From Oscillospiraceae bacterium (GTDB lineage: Bacteria; Bacillota; Clostridia; Oscillospirales; Oscillospiraceae), in assembly GCA_031281195.1 (NCBI GenBank), contig JAITFS010000227.1, positions 1 to 36,321 of the forward strand: a stretch of DNA of 36,321 nucleotides, in the 5' to 3' direction. Made by a program: the position numbers and the translations under genes. Under the pieces are notes generated by a model, which saw only the letters and a list, made by a program, of their open reading frames with translations, was not told the origin of the DNA and did not search any database. Shown piece after piece: positions 10,401 to 14,791 of the stretch; the first letter of the stretch is position 1, and the number at the start of each line of letters is the position of its first letter.

Positions 10401-10564
10401 ACTGTGACTGTCCGCACGATTGCTTCGCAAGCAGTTTCTCCGACATCATGCTTGCAATGCCACTAATCGGCTACGGCTTCACCTACACAAACACCTTCAA
10501 AAACCTCAAACGTTATCTCAACGCCAAATCCCTCCGCAGGATAAATCAAGGGAATAGGAAGTAA
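1430..10564 (+). CDS. Giant modular type IV prepilin-like adhesin with cysteine-rich tail
   Basis: A 3044-residue surface protein, first gene of the minor-pilin operon. GTG start with GGAAGGG about 7 bp upstream. A basic 39-residue leader ends in RGG|FTLTE (cleavage expected after Gly39, Glu at mature position 5) and is followed by a hydrophobic helix at about 45-66: a class III prepilin signal with an unusually long leader. Two clusters of GLUG-like motifs (GGLVGEN, GGIAGVN; about 585-780 and 1500-1620) suggest beta-helix stalks. A segment at about 1820-1975 contains AELNAHFPSTLYQ, typical of lectin-like surface modules. DUF11-like repeats lie near 2208-2331 and 2395-2491. Residues 2860-2998 hold 36 Cys, then a basic 46-residue end. 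I infer a pilus-tip adhesin inserted through its pilin helix. The ligand is unknown. The ordinary family size is 150-300 residues. Confidence 0.85.
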   Translation: MKKVSSKKILRDRISSNGSVRTASSNTIKRTRRISKRGGFTLTEMIIVVVVVAIISAVALPSMLGFIRHGQQVNRMNIARTLYLSMQNQLSRGMVEGNLGSILTDGINPSNVQNGVLQNTNNRVGLVSARLGVNFPTSTDGSNLPGDEGNEQRVFYISKPAGYTPTGAAADVFVDRFYHLLAEVINDDEVLNAAILMEFNFITGVVMSIFYGDEASMSFSINFATDSTRAFNYDGTPTDTLRDNVNGPRGMTQYIPFARNQGYYGIRQTNTVQLPHIDIVNIYDGHDNPLTVGGVELENILYAEYLLADDDSLAASNRADLLIRSRNLLVIRSDSGNGNLFRGRLHPSQSVVESFINALSLGAANVYDEIYWDRENGSTGTQVINVHGIDVTFYRYIWVLDFIEGDILSLAGLNDGTFYYGQPHSIHGKPTNAIPGSTSTLISPATVRARITKDEAIITSTTVANTHFAAEWPNSSYAISSARHLNNIRYVPNGSFVQNKDIDMNTLRTITGGDHNFTPIEVFAGTYTATYGAGLQWQIQNLVIDTTTNPWYNNRNVGLFATVSDVHNQGIITGISLAYARITAPNAYYVGSIAGELAGGVINRSNALADVVGRTSTNPAETNFTATGGLIGAITGSTLSNSYNAGFFNTMSSPPHSLVTSHENSYGSVTASGGSIGGLVGENRGTIQRSFNNARVNIASVDIETVSDRHLSTNPNPVPVIGNSYLGGLVGLNTGPLARIQRSYATNFVGATNIATSFTGALVGRNQAGADIQYCSALPTSLLLVGSTDNATASNTEFRTKEQLMDDNSYFIDNGFIQSTNIVEYVSNSPQDYSHLYNIYPYPTLADNAFDYTRPAWSFATALGWEDIFISNVKETTLVYFERYNDIDTGNYGFCANALTNSLSDDANHRVVRAGYMLLLVHDDPGITPEAGLGFYVRSVSPTNIGSWMNITPAVFTDTASYMPDDYVTEYKYAELNLTALEAALPTDSKNDWLEYYISYGVGADNNPTLGGAMVQRGFFHPLFANSVQVLPEEIPLPQEPNEFEVRTPWQMQNIDKLALSGLPEDYEIPGSGGWREVLNLQPSGAMPGDNGTMPGRGIGTSEAANQGVGTSLGLLIGAAQEVAYNPFTHVILPPPSSSSDTYLVSRENLTLHNYTNINTQYLYVEGNLTLTGTIDMRALEGAFITGNLIIDRGAVINSVTNFPNIGATVVVGGDLIINQGATGAAANVNNMRFLVRNNINVLITASNIQLLNGNSIYFTVSSNPTATSGNIWIPTTQMHGNDFIIATQDHWPQFYSIRNIDINFQGGNPRIFGVYAAAADLVFRNNIGNSAPGGGVFISRNNTYGGPARDIPINNMLDPGGFRMPDIPPTPNPVAGEFLYTQTRSMNFGTPLQGGDIGNGTNDGTTPNMDNRIAVVEQPFYSTYTGRGHAALGSTIRNNEILYLTISTSADKTAPHGLFSIIGSEEDSPVTGIVRHVTLRNASITSTALYIPNDSNARVQVGGIAGVNDGFIEDCLVINSNGIYGRNIVGGIAGLNHNNILRSAVQNSTVNGTALGEHVHVGGIVGVNAINPIVAENPFVHDVYFISNNEVDNPPVRFLNTSGTINFGHAGGGIVGSNQVSTPHTIARALYIAPAPFTRTQTGTTDEGAPIYRTDMYPIVGHGYPVLTQTSDTNPMATCFYLSGHQYRLIGNTGTPHFPIPYNLPADNEVIPYGGGIGIVSAFMERERLNFFFNKTPSDPDSDVVHLFPTSIWGQLDEGYPYPYLNSIARPGRWPVTEGALHPIQLDRYPFVNHLPVDEIRAFEQISESTLRARNINFVNGNFDMPLRNPLPPQNTFDIVTQTSPYAPRDNIVSSNEWSRIPGTVPGPLATFPNQNILLDGPRIVPGGTPTVGIGGYWTYINSDWVQGWNVRLAPGIPTAGLPPVGQQGIANAIELQKPYASPGEGGNTLTNYLGTRTGFYAELNAHFPSTLYQILPTSEEREVYYSFHHAANSRDFENGNLMNFYLSGVRYDDINETWRYNTPSTDANPLGTPTLIRPCLTYPRTSTNVTRRAISYGYTEFFNPNINIEGDVSPQHHAFLYDVWVGSSLTAGNGFGITFYIDRETPTTQPIPLSEIAPFGRFDSLEAIPQAYVDNIVGYWDAPLITTPENVTRVSEWKQYYGLYTIPKGQFTTEFAYESPFIPGATTPTHGNFLDGITFESPGFLSVNKTIKRGNTEVKFVQPNDVLTVELAIQNWGEVAVDNIKVTDMFAPYNAYFGYTGGLNVYRTRNTDGSYSNPITLPTGSVEAPSFHNNWTLTIDRISLETPLATDEQIFVVFNITVHEVVHDNVFGTVLNPSAPTPTWYYFFRNQAEVEYFDIDYFGYSYQNVQKRDYNAKENASDMDSVQVFIDSIKLSKTVTPRVQHNVNDTLTVTLTVENATTDSVVTTSGIITDIIPPGFRVLGLPAGASVTGSQTTTQRIIIPNVELNDANRLRTFEYTLRYVGEGFGVIDTSTTADYSFIEGNEMRQLRFPQTYVGIPVRTHDSVFSFTGATSQLFNITNDDLLDEFLNDSNYNIEPSVVLVDGFDNQGNPIYTDLIVTDQYRIELLPTTDLGSTQILFTPTHPEAPPVVRVQYRVLLTATRAGLAQGQELVLDSRISNVTIIPAINNILVYYEMYTGDVYGFRSADIELGLPPLIDDTDVEILEWGYGVINSHATHNVAGAVLAVLGQDNAFTSSVSLGDGDSGAYLHKISGLTTPTIDTYTVTLNATSDLGYFNPSFASTVRTPSLTPTPINTFTIRNAEQRGHLVTLLETGGELSGFTVDSTSHPNSITATGENDDDPPVSITYTFNFQRDMRDGFSYIAPTFAPFAAFFSFGECTCCTCYDDCECEEPERISICEHDCLKEGCPKDCSYVCAEDDCVSLVCILNTNFLCECTACDYICDCDDECFHACYDGDCSIICTCDIHNCETDECELECVHICIEDCIDYCLHHCNDDDCYISCPCALDCDCPHDCFASSFSDIMLAMPLIGYGFTYTNTFKNLKRYLNAKSLRRINQGNRK
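10007..10423 (+). other. Cysteine-rich acidic domain of the giant prepilin
   Basis: This encodes residues 2860-2998. I count 36 Cys in 139 residues, most spaced 4 or 5 apart (six Cys in a row at exact 4-residue steps at tail positions 98-118), with many Asp/Glu. Three related units, CSYVCAEDDCVSLVC, CFHACYDGDCSIIC and CLHHCNDDDCYISC, start 37 and 41 residues apart, pointing to internal duplication. The frame is continuous with the rest of the gene. Metal binding or dense disulfide cross-linking are both possible; neither is shown. Confidence 0.85.
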
Positions 10565-10569
10565 CCATA

Positions 10570-11298
10570 ATGCCACTTAAAAACAAATCAGGATTATCGT
10601 TAATATTTGTGACAGGAATAATGTTCCTTTTACTTGGGGTGGGAACATCCGTATTGGCAGCTGCAAGTGCCACTGTTGGAGCAGGTATGCGCCAAAACGA
10701 ATACAATAGAGCGATGGCACTTAGCAACTCGATTCACAGAAGCATTGAGTATAGTTTAAACAACATGAGTGCAGAAGCAAACTCTTTAGGTTACAGAATT
10801 GCGTTATATTTACATGAGGAGGGAGAAGCTGCTCCTAATATTAATATTACCGGTATGACACTTGCCGGTGATGATACACCGGAAATTAATTTTCATAACA
10901 ATGTGGTATTATCATTTACCAAAATACAGCTCATAGAGGGTGGACCTGTTGGATATATGCCACCGGTTTTAGATGCTATTTCAGGAGCTGAGATAATTCC
11001 TGCACAAGCACGAATACCATACACAGTTGAGTTTAATGTTCGAATGGTTGTAACAGTACAAATCAACACCGGTCAAAGATTATTTGTGGGTCAAAGGCTT
11101 ATCACCACACAAGCAATATATGACTATACAGGTGGTGTATTGTCTGATGAAGGTGCTGCTGATGCACATACCGCAGCAGGATTTCCAAATGAAGGAACAT
11201 TTAATCAAGGTAGCAATATTTATGACCCTCTGAGTTTTTATGGCGTTGGTAATTACGGTGTTTGGACACTAGTAGACTTCATTGTCGGAGAAAATTGA
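10570..11298 (+). CDS. PilX/GspK-like minor pilin without Glu5
   Basis: A 242-residue membrane-anchored pilin-like protein. It starts 5 bp after the giant prepilin stop with an AGGAAG site inside the end of that gene, so translation is probably coupled. A short basic leader (MPLKNKSG) is followed by a hydrophobic helix LSLIFVTGIMFLLLGVG. If cleaved after Gly8, mature position 5 is Phe, not the Glu of ordinary type IV pilins. In type II secretion the pseudopilin GspK, and in T4P the PilX/PilK group, likewise lack Glu5 and sit at the tip. The rest is a soluble domain with no recognisable catalytic motif. I infer a tip-initiating minor pilin working with the genes on either side. The exact PilX or GspK orthology is not certain. 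Confidence 0.7.
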   Translation: MPLKNKSGLSLIFVTGIMFLLLGVGTSVLAAASATVGAGMRQNEYNRAMALSNSIHRSIEYSLNNMSAEANSLGYRIALYLHEEGEAAPNINITGMTLAGDDTPEINFHNNVVLSFTKIQLIEGGPVGYMPPVLDAISGAEIIPAQARIPYTVEFNVRMVVTVQINTGQRLFVGQRLITTQAIYDYTGGVLSDEGAADAHTAAGFPNEGTFNQGSNIYDPLSFYGVGNYGVWTLVDFIVGEN

Positions 11299-11299
11299 T

Positions 11300-11635
11300 A
11301 TGATAAATAAAATAGTCAAGATTCTAAAATCAAATAGGGGAGAGTCAATTATGGAATCCGTGGTTGCACTGGTTATACTCGGTATGCTGATGACTACCAT
11401 AATGGCTATTATAGCTTTTTCTCTCACAATGACAGCCAGATCAACCAGTAACGCAACAGTAACACAAGCTGCATTTAATGAATTGTTTTTAGGAAATGGA
11501 TTCGATGAGGATAATTCTGTACTTCTCACTATAACAACTGTTGATTTTGAAGTTTCGCACAATGTAGTTATAGGAACTGTAGAAGTTGTTGCCGGAGTCC
11601 CATTTGGCTTCGCGTTTTTACCCGACCCTGATTAG
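11300..11635 (+). CDS. Small type IV minor pilin
   Basis: A 111-residue prepilin. The ORF track starts at a TTG (11282) inside the previous gene, but the ATG at 11300 has GGAG nine bases upstream, so I use it; this leaves 1 bp after the preceding stop. The signal NRG|ESIMESVVALVIL gives Glu at mature position 5, followed by a long hydrophobic stretch to about residue 45. The soluble part is only about 65 residues, small for this family. It resembles the GspI/PilV group by size and position, which is inference. Processing would be by the PilD encoded on the other strand of this window. Confidence 0.8.
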   Translation: MINKIVKILKSNRGESIMESVVALVILGMLMTTIMAIIAFSLTMTARSTSNATVTQAAFNELFLGNGFDEDNSVLLTITTVDFEVSHNVVIGTVEVVAGVPFGFAFLPDPD

Positions 11636-11661
11636 TGGTTTATCTAATTGATGAGCCTTTG

Positions 11662-11680
11662 CCCTCTTTAGTAAAGAGGG
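11662..11680. repeat. Perfect hairpin CCCTCTTT-AGT-AAAGAGGG in pilin spacer
   Basis: An 8-bp perfect inverted repeat with a 3-base loop, in the 131-bp gap between two pilin genes. The GC-rich stretch that follows to about 11718 looks unlike the flanking AT-rich DNA and is probably the rest of a dispersed repeat. With no T-run after the hairpin I do not call it a terminator, though it could dampen read-through. Confidence 0.6.
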
Positions 11681-11766
11681 GTGCCGAATCCGTGCGACGG
11701 GGAGTCCTCAGACGGCGGGTGATTTGTTAAAGATTAGCACACTTTATTACTTGAAAGAGAATTATT

Positions 11767-12345
11767 ATGAGAAAAATCCTTAAATGCAAAAAAGGCATAT
11801 CCTTAATGGAAATACTGGTTGGAAGCCTTATCTTTACAATGGTTGCTATGACAGTATCTTCTGTTATGGCTCCAATAATGATGGCATTTAACAGAGCCAA
11901 CAGCCTTGCAGAATACAGCACCGTCCTTGACTCTGTTGGAAATCAAATAGCAAATGACATCATGCGTGGTGTTGTTTTAGAAACTGAACCAGACCTAACT
12001 TTGCCAATAAATAGTGTTTTTCCTGATGACTACGATGATGGTTACGTGATGATACTGGTTCGCACAGAGGGAACTATTGAATACAGAACTGCTCTTGTTG
12101 GCGGATTACAAATTCTACAAAGACGTATCAGCCCTGCAACAGCATTTACAGATGTTTTTGCGAGAGATTTCTACAGAGCAAAAAATGTATCATTTCAAGT
12201 AACAGAAGCTGATGATATTGAGCAAGGATTTAACATCGAAGTAACTGTTGACTCATTTAACCAAATGAGCAGGGGAGCAGCAGGTGGTTCAATCACCCGC
12301 ACCTTCGCCGTCAGAACAATGTTCACCGAAAGCGACGAAGATTAG
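11767..12345 (+). CDS. Type IV minor pilin (PilW/GspJ-like)
   Basis: A 192-residue prepilin, last gene of the minor-pilin operon. The leader MRKILKCKKG is followed by ISLMEILVGSLIF, with Glu at mature position 5 and a hydrophobic helix to about residue 33. A purine-rich GAAAGAGAA lies upstream of the ATG. The soluble domain has the size expected of the GspJ/PilW group, which would complete a set of four tip pilins with the three preceding genes. No cysteine pair is visible in the soluble part; the one Cys is in the leader. The assignment to PilW rests on operon position and length, not on a diagnostic motif. Confidence 0.8.
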   Translation: MRKILKCKKGISLMEILVGSLIFTMVAMTVSSVMAPIMMAFNRANSLAEYSTVLDSVGNQIANDIMRGVVLETEPDLTLPINSVFPDDYDDGYVMILVRTEGTIEYRTALVGGLQILQRRISPATAFTDVFARDFYRAKNVSFQVTEADDIEQGFNIEVTVDSFNQMSRGAAGGSITRTFAVRTMFTESDED

Positions 12346-12377
12346 GCGGTTAGTGGGGTAGTAGAAACGGACTTTCG

Positions 12378-12401
12378 TAGGGGCGGATGGTTATCCGCCC
12401 G
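12378..12401 (+). repeat. Family A palindrome, TAGGGGCGGAT...ATCCGCCC
   Basis: GGGCGGAT-GGTT-ATCCGCCC is a perfect 8-bp stem with a 4-base loop, followed by a mildly T-rich stretch. It lies between the convergent minor-pilin operon and the PIN-domain pair and may act as a bidirectional terminator. It belongs to the same family as the copies at 20433 and 23622. Confidence 0.8.
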
Positions 12402-12459
12402 TGTTCTTAAAGCAACCAAGAGTTATATATTTAAATTGTTCTTATTTATTTACTGATTT

Positions 12460-12666
12460 CTAAGTTCTTTTTGTACTATTCACAATTTTAAAGCCGTATT
12501 TTTTTGCAGCTTCTGCACCACGACGATTATAGTAAACCGTTCGCTCAGCTACGGTCATATCTTTTGTTCTATCATTTAGCATTAAACGAATAGCATGTAC
12601 TTCACGTAGTGGCATTGGTTCATTTATTACGCTTGAGTCATTCATATAATCATTAAGCGTTTTCAC
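12460..12666 (-). CDS. Small protein paired with PIN-domain gene (putative antitoxin)
   Basis: A 68-residue charged protein encoded directly after the PIN gene and overlapping its end by 14 bp. The ORF track begins at a TTG, but a GGAGG at 12676-12680 is correctly spaced (9 bp) for the GTG at 12666, so I use that start. The sequence (REVHAIRLMLNDRTKDM then YNRRGAEAAKKYGFKIV) resembles small proteins that commonly follow this PIN subfamily, with a helical body and a KKYGF-type end. By position it could be an antitoxin that binds and inhibits the PIN nuclease; no DNA-binding motif is evident. Its order, after rather than before the toxin, differs from most vapBC operons. Function is inferred from context. 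Confidence 0.65.
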   Translation of the reverse strand: MKTLNDYMNDSSVINEPMPLREVHAIRLMLNDRTKDMTVAERTVYYNRRGAEAAKKYGFKIVNSTKRT

Positions 12667-13129
12667 GATCAACAACCTCCATTGGTGAATGAATTTCTAT
12701 TGGTCTATATCCAAAATCGGTATTTACACGCCCTGTCATAATAACTGTTTTCTTCCTAACAATATGTTTAAAGTTTAAGCTGATAATCATATCCATATCA
12801 TTGACTGAAGCAACTGCGATATGTTGTGCATCAATTATGCTTCCGAGAGGGATAATACCTTGATTTTGATAAGTAGTAGCAAGCATGTTAGCCTCTTCTG
12901 ACGAATCCAACACAGTTATATTGTACTCAATGATGAGGTTAATCATTTTCTCAGCTCGTTCAGTAGGTGCTTCCTGTAACTCATCAACTGTATATACAGA
13001 AGTAAATGCTTCATACTTTTTTGCTTTGATTTCCTCAAATAACTTAACAGTATCTGCATGAGCTTCACGATTATATTCATAATAATAATTAAACAATGTG
13101 GTTTCAAGATAAATTCGCTGGGTACGCAT
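12653..13129 (-). CDS. PIN-domain protein (VapC-like ribonuclease candidate)
   Basis: A 158-residue PIN-fold protein, probably a Mg-dependent endoribonuclease of a toxin-antitoxin-like pair. The start is the ATG at 13129 with AGGAG nine bases upstream; the TTG at 13138 in the ORF track is less likely. Acidic residues expected for a PIN active site are visible: Glu in RIYLETTLF where many relatives have Asp, Glu in VDELQEAP, and Asp in SIIDAQHIAVAS. The stretch SLNFKHIVR followed by YRPIEIHSPMEV is typical of one widespread PIN subfamily. It has its own promoter. Cellular target is unknown. It sits beside a transposase gene in a gap between two pilus gene blocks, so recent acquisition is plausible. 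Confidence 0.75.
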   Translation of the reverse strand: MRTQRIYLETTLFNYYYEYNREAHADTVKLFEEIKAKKYEAFTSVYTVDELQEAPTERAEKMINLIIEYNITVLDSSEEANMLATTYQNQGIIPLGSIIDAQHIAVASVNDMDMIISLNFKHIVRKKTVIMTGRVNTDFGYRPIEIHSPMEVVDRENA

Positions 13130-13149
13130 ACAAATCAACTCCTAATTTA

Positions 13150-13178
13150 ATTATACTATGTATTATGTAATTTTTCAA
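13150..13178 (-). promoter_or_regulatory. Promoter of the PIN/small-protein pair
   Basis: On the minus strand TTGAAA (13178-13173), a 17-bp spacer, and a perfect TATAAT (13155-13150), about 20 bp before the ATG at 13129. The transcript leader would be short, about 15 nt. Confidence 0.7.
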
Positions 13179-13254
13179 ACATTATAAACGCTTCACTACC
13201 AAATACAGATGAAGTAAATTCCTACACACTGCTGACATAACAAGGATATTTATA

Positions 13255-13974
13255 TTAATCAGTATTCGCATACTTTTCCTCCCACATTTTCTCACTAACA
13301 TCATCCTTGTTTTTTAGGTACAGTCGCTCAGCTTCGCTAACAAAATTTGAGCGTAAATTAGCAAATGCAACCTTCGCAGCATTATCATAAATGTAGTATT
13401 TATCTTCTGACCATCGTATTGGATTTTCGTCAATGTATTGCCAAATACGCAAATAATCACTCTCATTGCGTATAATATGGTCATGGAACGACCGTTGCCA
13501 CATTGAAAAACCAATTTGTTTGGTAGTAATTGATTTCAAACTCTGTACAACTCGTGAAATAGATATTTTCGTGGTCGATTCATTTTTGTGTGTTTTATCA
13601 TGCTTTTGGGAAATTAAGGATTTTGTTGTAGGGGACGTGCCCCCGCGCGTCCCGTTGTTATTTTGCAAATATAATTCATTTTTGATAAACGCAATTATAT
13701 GTATATGATTTGGCATAATTGCGTATTTGTCAATAAACACACATGGATATACAGTATTAATTTTGCAAATCCCCTTATCAACAATCACACCAATTTCTGA
13801 TAATTCTACGCACGGGACGCGCAGGGGCACGTCCCCTACAACAACTTTACCTAATAATCCATGACCGTCTTTAACACAAATTGTAACAAAATAACAACCT
13901 GATTGTGAATAATCGTAATTGATTAATCGCATTGGTTTTCTTGTAATCATTCTTTTTAAATATATACTGTCCAT
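13255..13974 (-). CDS. REP-associated tyrosine transposase (RAYT, Y1 HUH family)
   Basis: A 239-residue single-strand DNA nuclease-transposase of the IS200/Y1 superfamily. HUH metal-binding motif in YAIMPNHIHII, and a probable catalytic tyrosine in the segment SDYLRIWQYIDENPIRW. The N-terminal block YSQSGCYFVTICVKDG is typical of RAYTs. I start at ATG 13974 because AGGTG lies six bases upstream; the track start is a GTG three codons earlier. Two Family A palindromes lie inside the coding sequence in opposite orientations and are translated in frame as VGDVPLRVP and NGTRGGTSP. Further copies stand upstream at 14077-14185. RAYTs usually act on such palindromes rather than on flanking insertion-sequence ends, so this gene is the likely mobiliser of Family A. 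No frameshift is seen. Confidence 0.88.
   Translation of the reverse strand: MDSIYLKRMITRKPMRLINYDYSQSGCYFVTICVKDGHGLLGKVVVGDVPLRVPCVELSEIGVIVDKGICKINTVYPCVFIDKYAIMPNHIHIIAFIKNELYLQNNNGTRGGTSPTTKSLISQKHDKTHKNESTTKISISRVVQSLKSITTKQIGFSMWQRSFHDHIIRNESDYLRIWQYIDENPIRWSEDKYYIYDNAAKVAFANLRSNFVSEAERLYLKNKDDVSEKMWEEKYANTD
13629..13654 (+). repeat. Family A palindrome inside RAYT gene, copy 1
   Basis: TAGGGGACGTGCCCC followed by GCGCGTCCCG, on the strand opposite to the gene, read through as NGTRGGTSP. The stem GGGACGTG/CGCGTCCC contains one G-T wobble. It keeps the frame and adds no stop. Confidence 0.85.
13813..13838 (-). repeat. Family A palindrome inside RAYT gene, copy 2
   Basis: The same repeat in the sense orientation of the gene, read as VGDVPLRVP shortly before the conserved LSEIGVIVDK segment. 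Together with the copy at 13629 it gives the gene two inverted copies about 160 bp apart. Confidence 0.85.
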
Positions 13975-13982
13975 ACATAACA

Positions 13983-14039
13983 CCTATAATCATAATACCA
14001 TGATTTATAGGACGATTACAACGGTGACATTCTGTCACC
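13983..14039 (-). promoter_or_regulatory. Hairpins before the RAYT start
   Basis: CCTATAATCAT pairs with ATGATTTATAGG (13983-14011), and read on the minus strand its 3' arm ends at the AGG of the transposase ribosome binding site. A second perfect palindrome, GGTGACA-TTC-TGTCACC, lies at 14023-14039. A hairpin that hides the ribosome binding site in read-through transcripts is common in transposase genes; that this one works so is inference. Confidence 0.5.
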
Positions 14040-14076
14040 TTACGTTCCCTACAAACAAATATTTCAACACCCACCG

Positions 14077-14185
14077 TAGGGGACGTGCCCCTGCGCGTCC
14101 CATTATGTTAGATTGGTTGCATTAATATCAAACAGGACACACATCTGCACGTCCTTCCGTAGGGGACGTGCCCCCGCGCGTCCCG
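14077..14185 (+). repeat. Tandem Family A cluster upstream of RAYT
   Basis: Clear copies at 14077-14101 and 14160-14185 are each followed by the same flank TTATGTTAGATTG, so the unit duplicated with its flank. Between them (about 14134-14155) is a decayed copy, AGGACACACATCTGCACGTCCT. The cluster fills the gap between pilO and the transposase gene. Confidence 0.8.
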
Positions 14186-14239
14186 TTATGTTAGATTGAC
14201 TGGACTGTATTAACAACGCACCCGCCCCGTCACACACTC

Positions 14240-14791
14240 CTACTGCGGGTTTAAGTATGTGAGTTCAAAGGCTAGGGTAATTACTCCAAATTCATCATCT
14301 TCTAAATCACGTGATAATAGGTAACTCATACTCACAATTCGAATATGTTGTTTTTCATCAACATCATCAAGTAGGTTTAAAAAAGAATCATAAGTACCTA
14401 CAACACTCATGCTTACAGATATAATTACAAATAAATCATCGGGAGTAGGTCTGTCAAAAGGTCTAACACTCCATGATGTTGGGCGTAAATTATTACTAAG
14501 ACATAGATTTGTTAAGGCACTGTCAATTTCTTCATTAGTAACTAATACCGGATAATCAAGAGTGATTTCGGTAAATCTCTCATTAGCAAGTCTGTTTTCA
14601 TCTTCATATTGAAATCTATTTTCTATACGTGATCTAACAACATTGACCTCTTCATCAAGTAACCTATTTTCTTCATTTGCAATATCAAGTCTTTCAAGCA
14701 TTGGAACAACACCAAATATGGCTACAAGAGTTACAGCACCTACTATTGCGACTATGAAAATAAGCATTTTCTCACGTTTAGTTATCTTCAT
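14240..14791 (-). CDS. pilO: Type IV pilus assembly protein PilO
   Basis: A 183-residue bitopic inner-membrane protein of the pilus alignment complex. It has a short basic cytoplasmic N-terminus (MKITKREK), one transmembrane helix at about 9-31 (MLIFIVAIVGAVTLVAIFGV), a coiled-coil stretch rich in Glu/Asn/Arg to about residue 80, and a ferredoxin-like C-terminal domain. It overlaps the end of pilMN by 14 bp, so translation is coupled. PilO pairs with PilN and helps link the PilC/ATPase platform to the growing pilus. No PilP or PilQ follows, as expected for a cell without an outer membrane. It is the last pilus gene on this strand. Confidence 0.88.
   Translation of the reverse strand: MKITKREKMLIFIVAIVGAVTLVAIFGVVPMLERLDIANEENRLLDEEVNVVRSRIENRFQYEDENRLANERFTEITLDYPVLVTNEEIDSALTNLCLSNNLRPTSWSVRPFDRPTPDDLFVIISVSMSVVGTYDSFLNLLDDVDEKQHIRIVSMSYLLSRDLEDDEFGVITLAFELTYLNPQ

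Noticed and set aside
10007-10423. Cysteine tail as a frameshift artefact
   Set aside because: The frame is continuous, acidic residues and motif units are organised, and the stop is followed 5 bp later by a properly spaced next gene.
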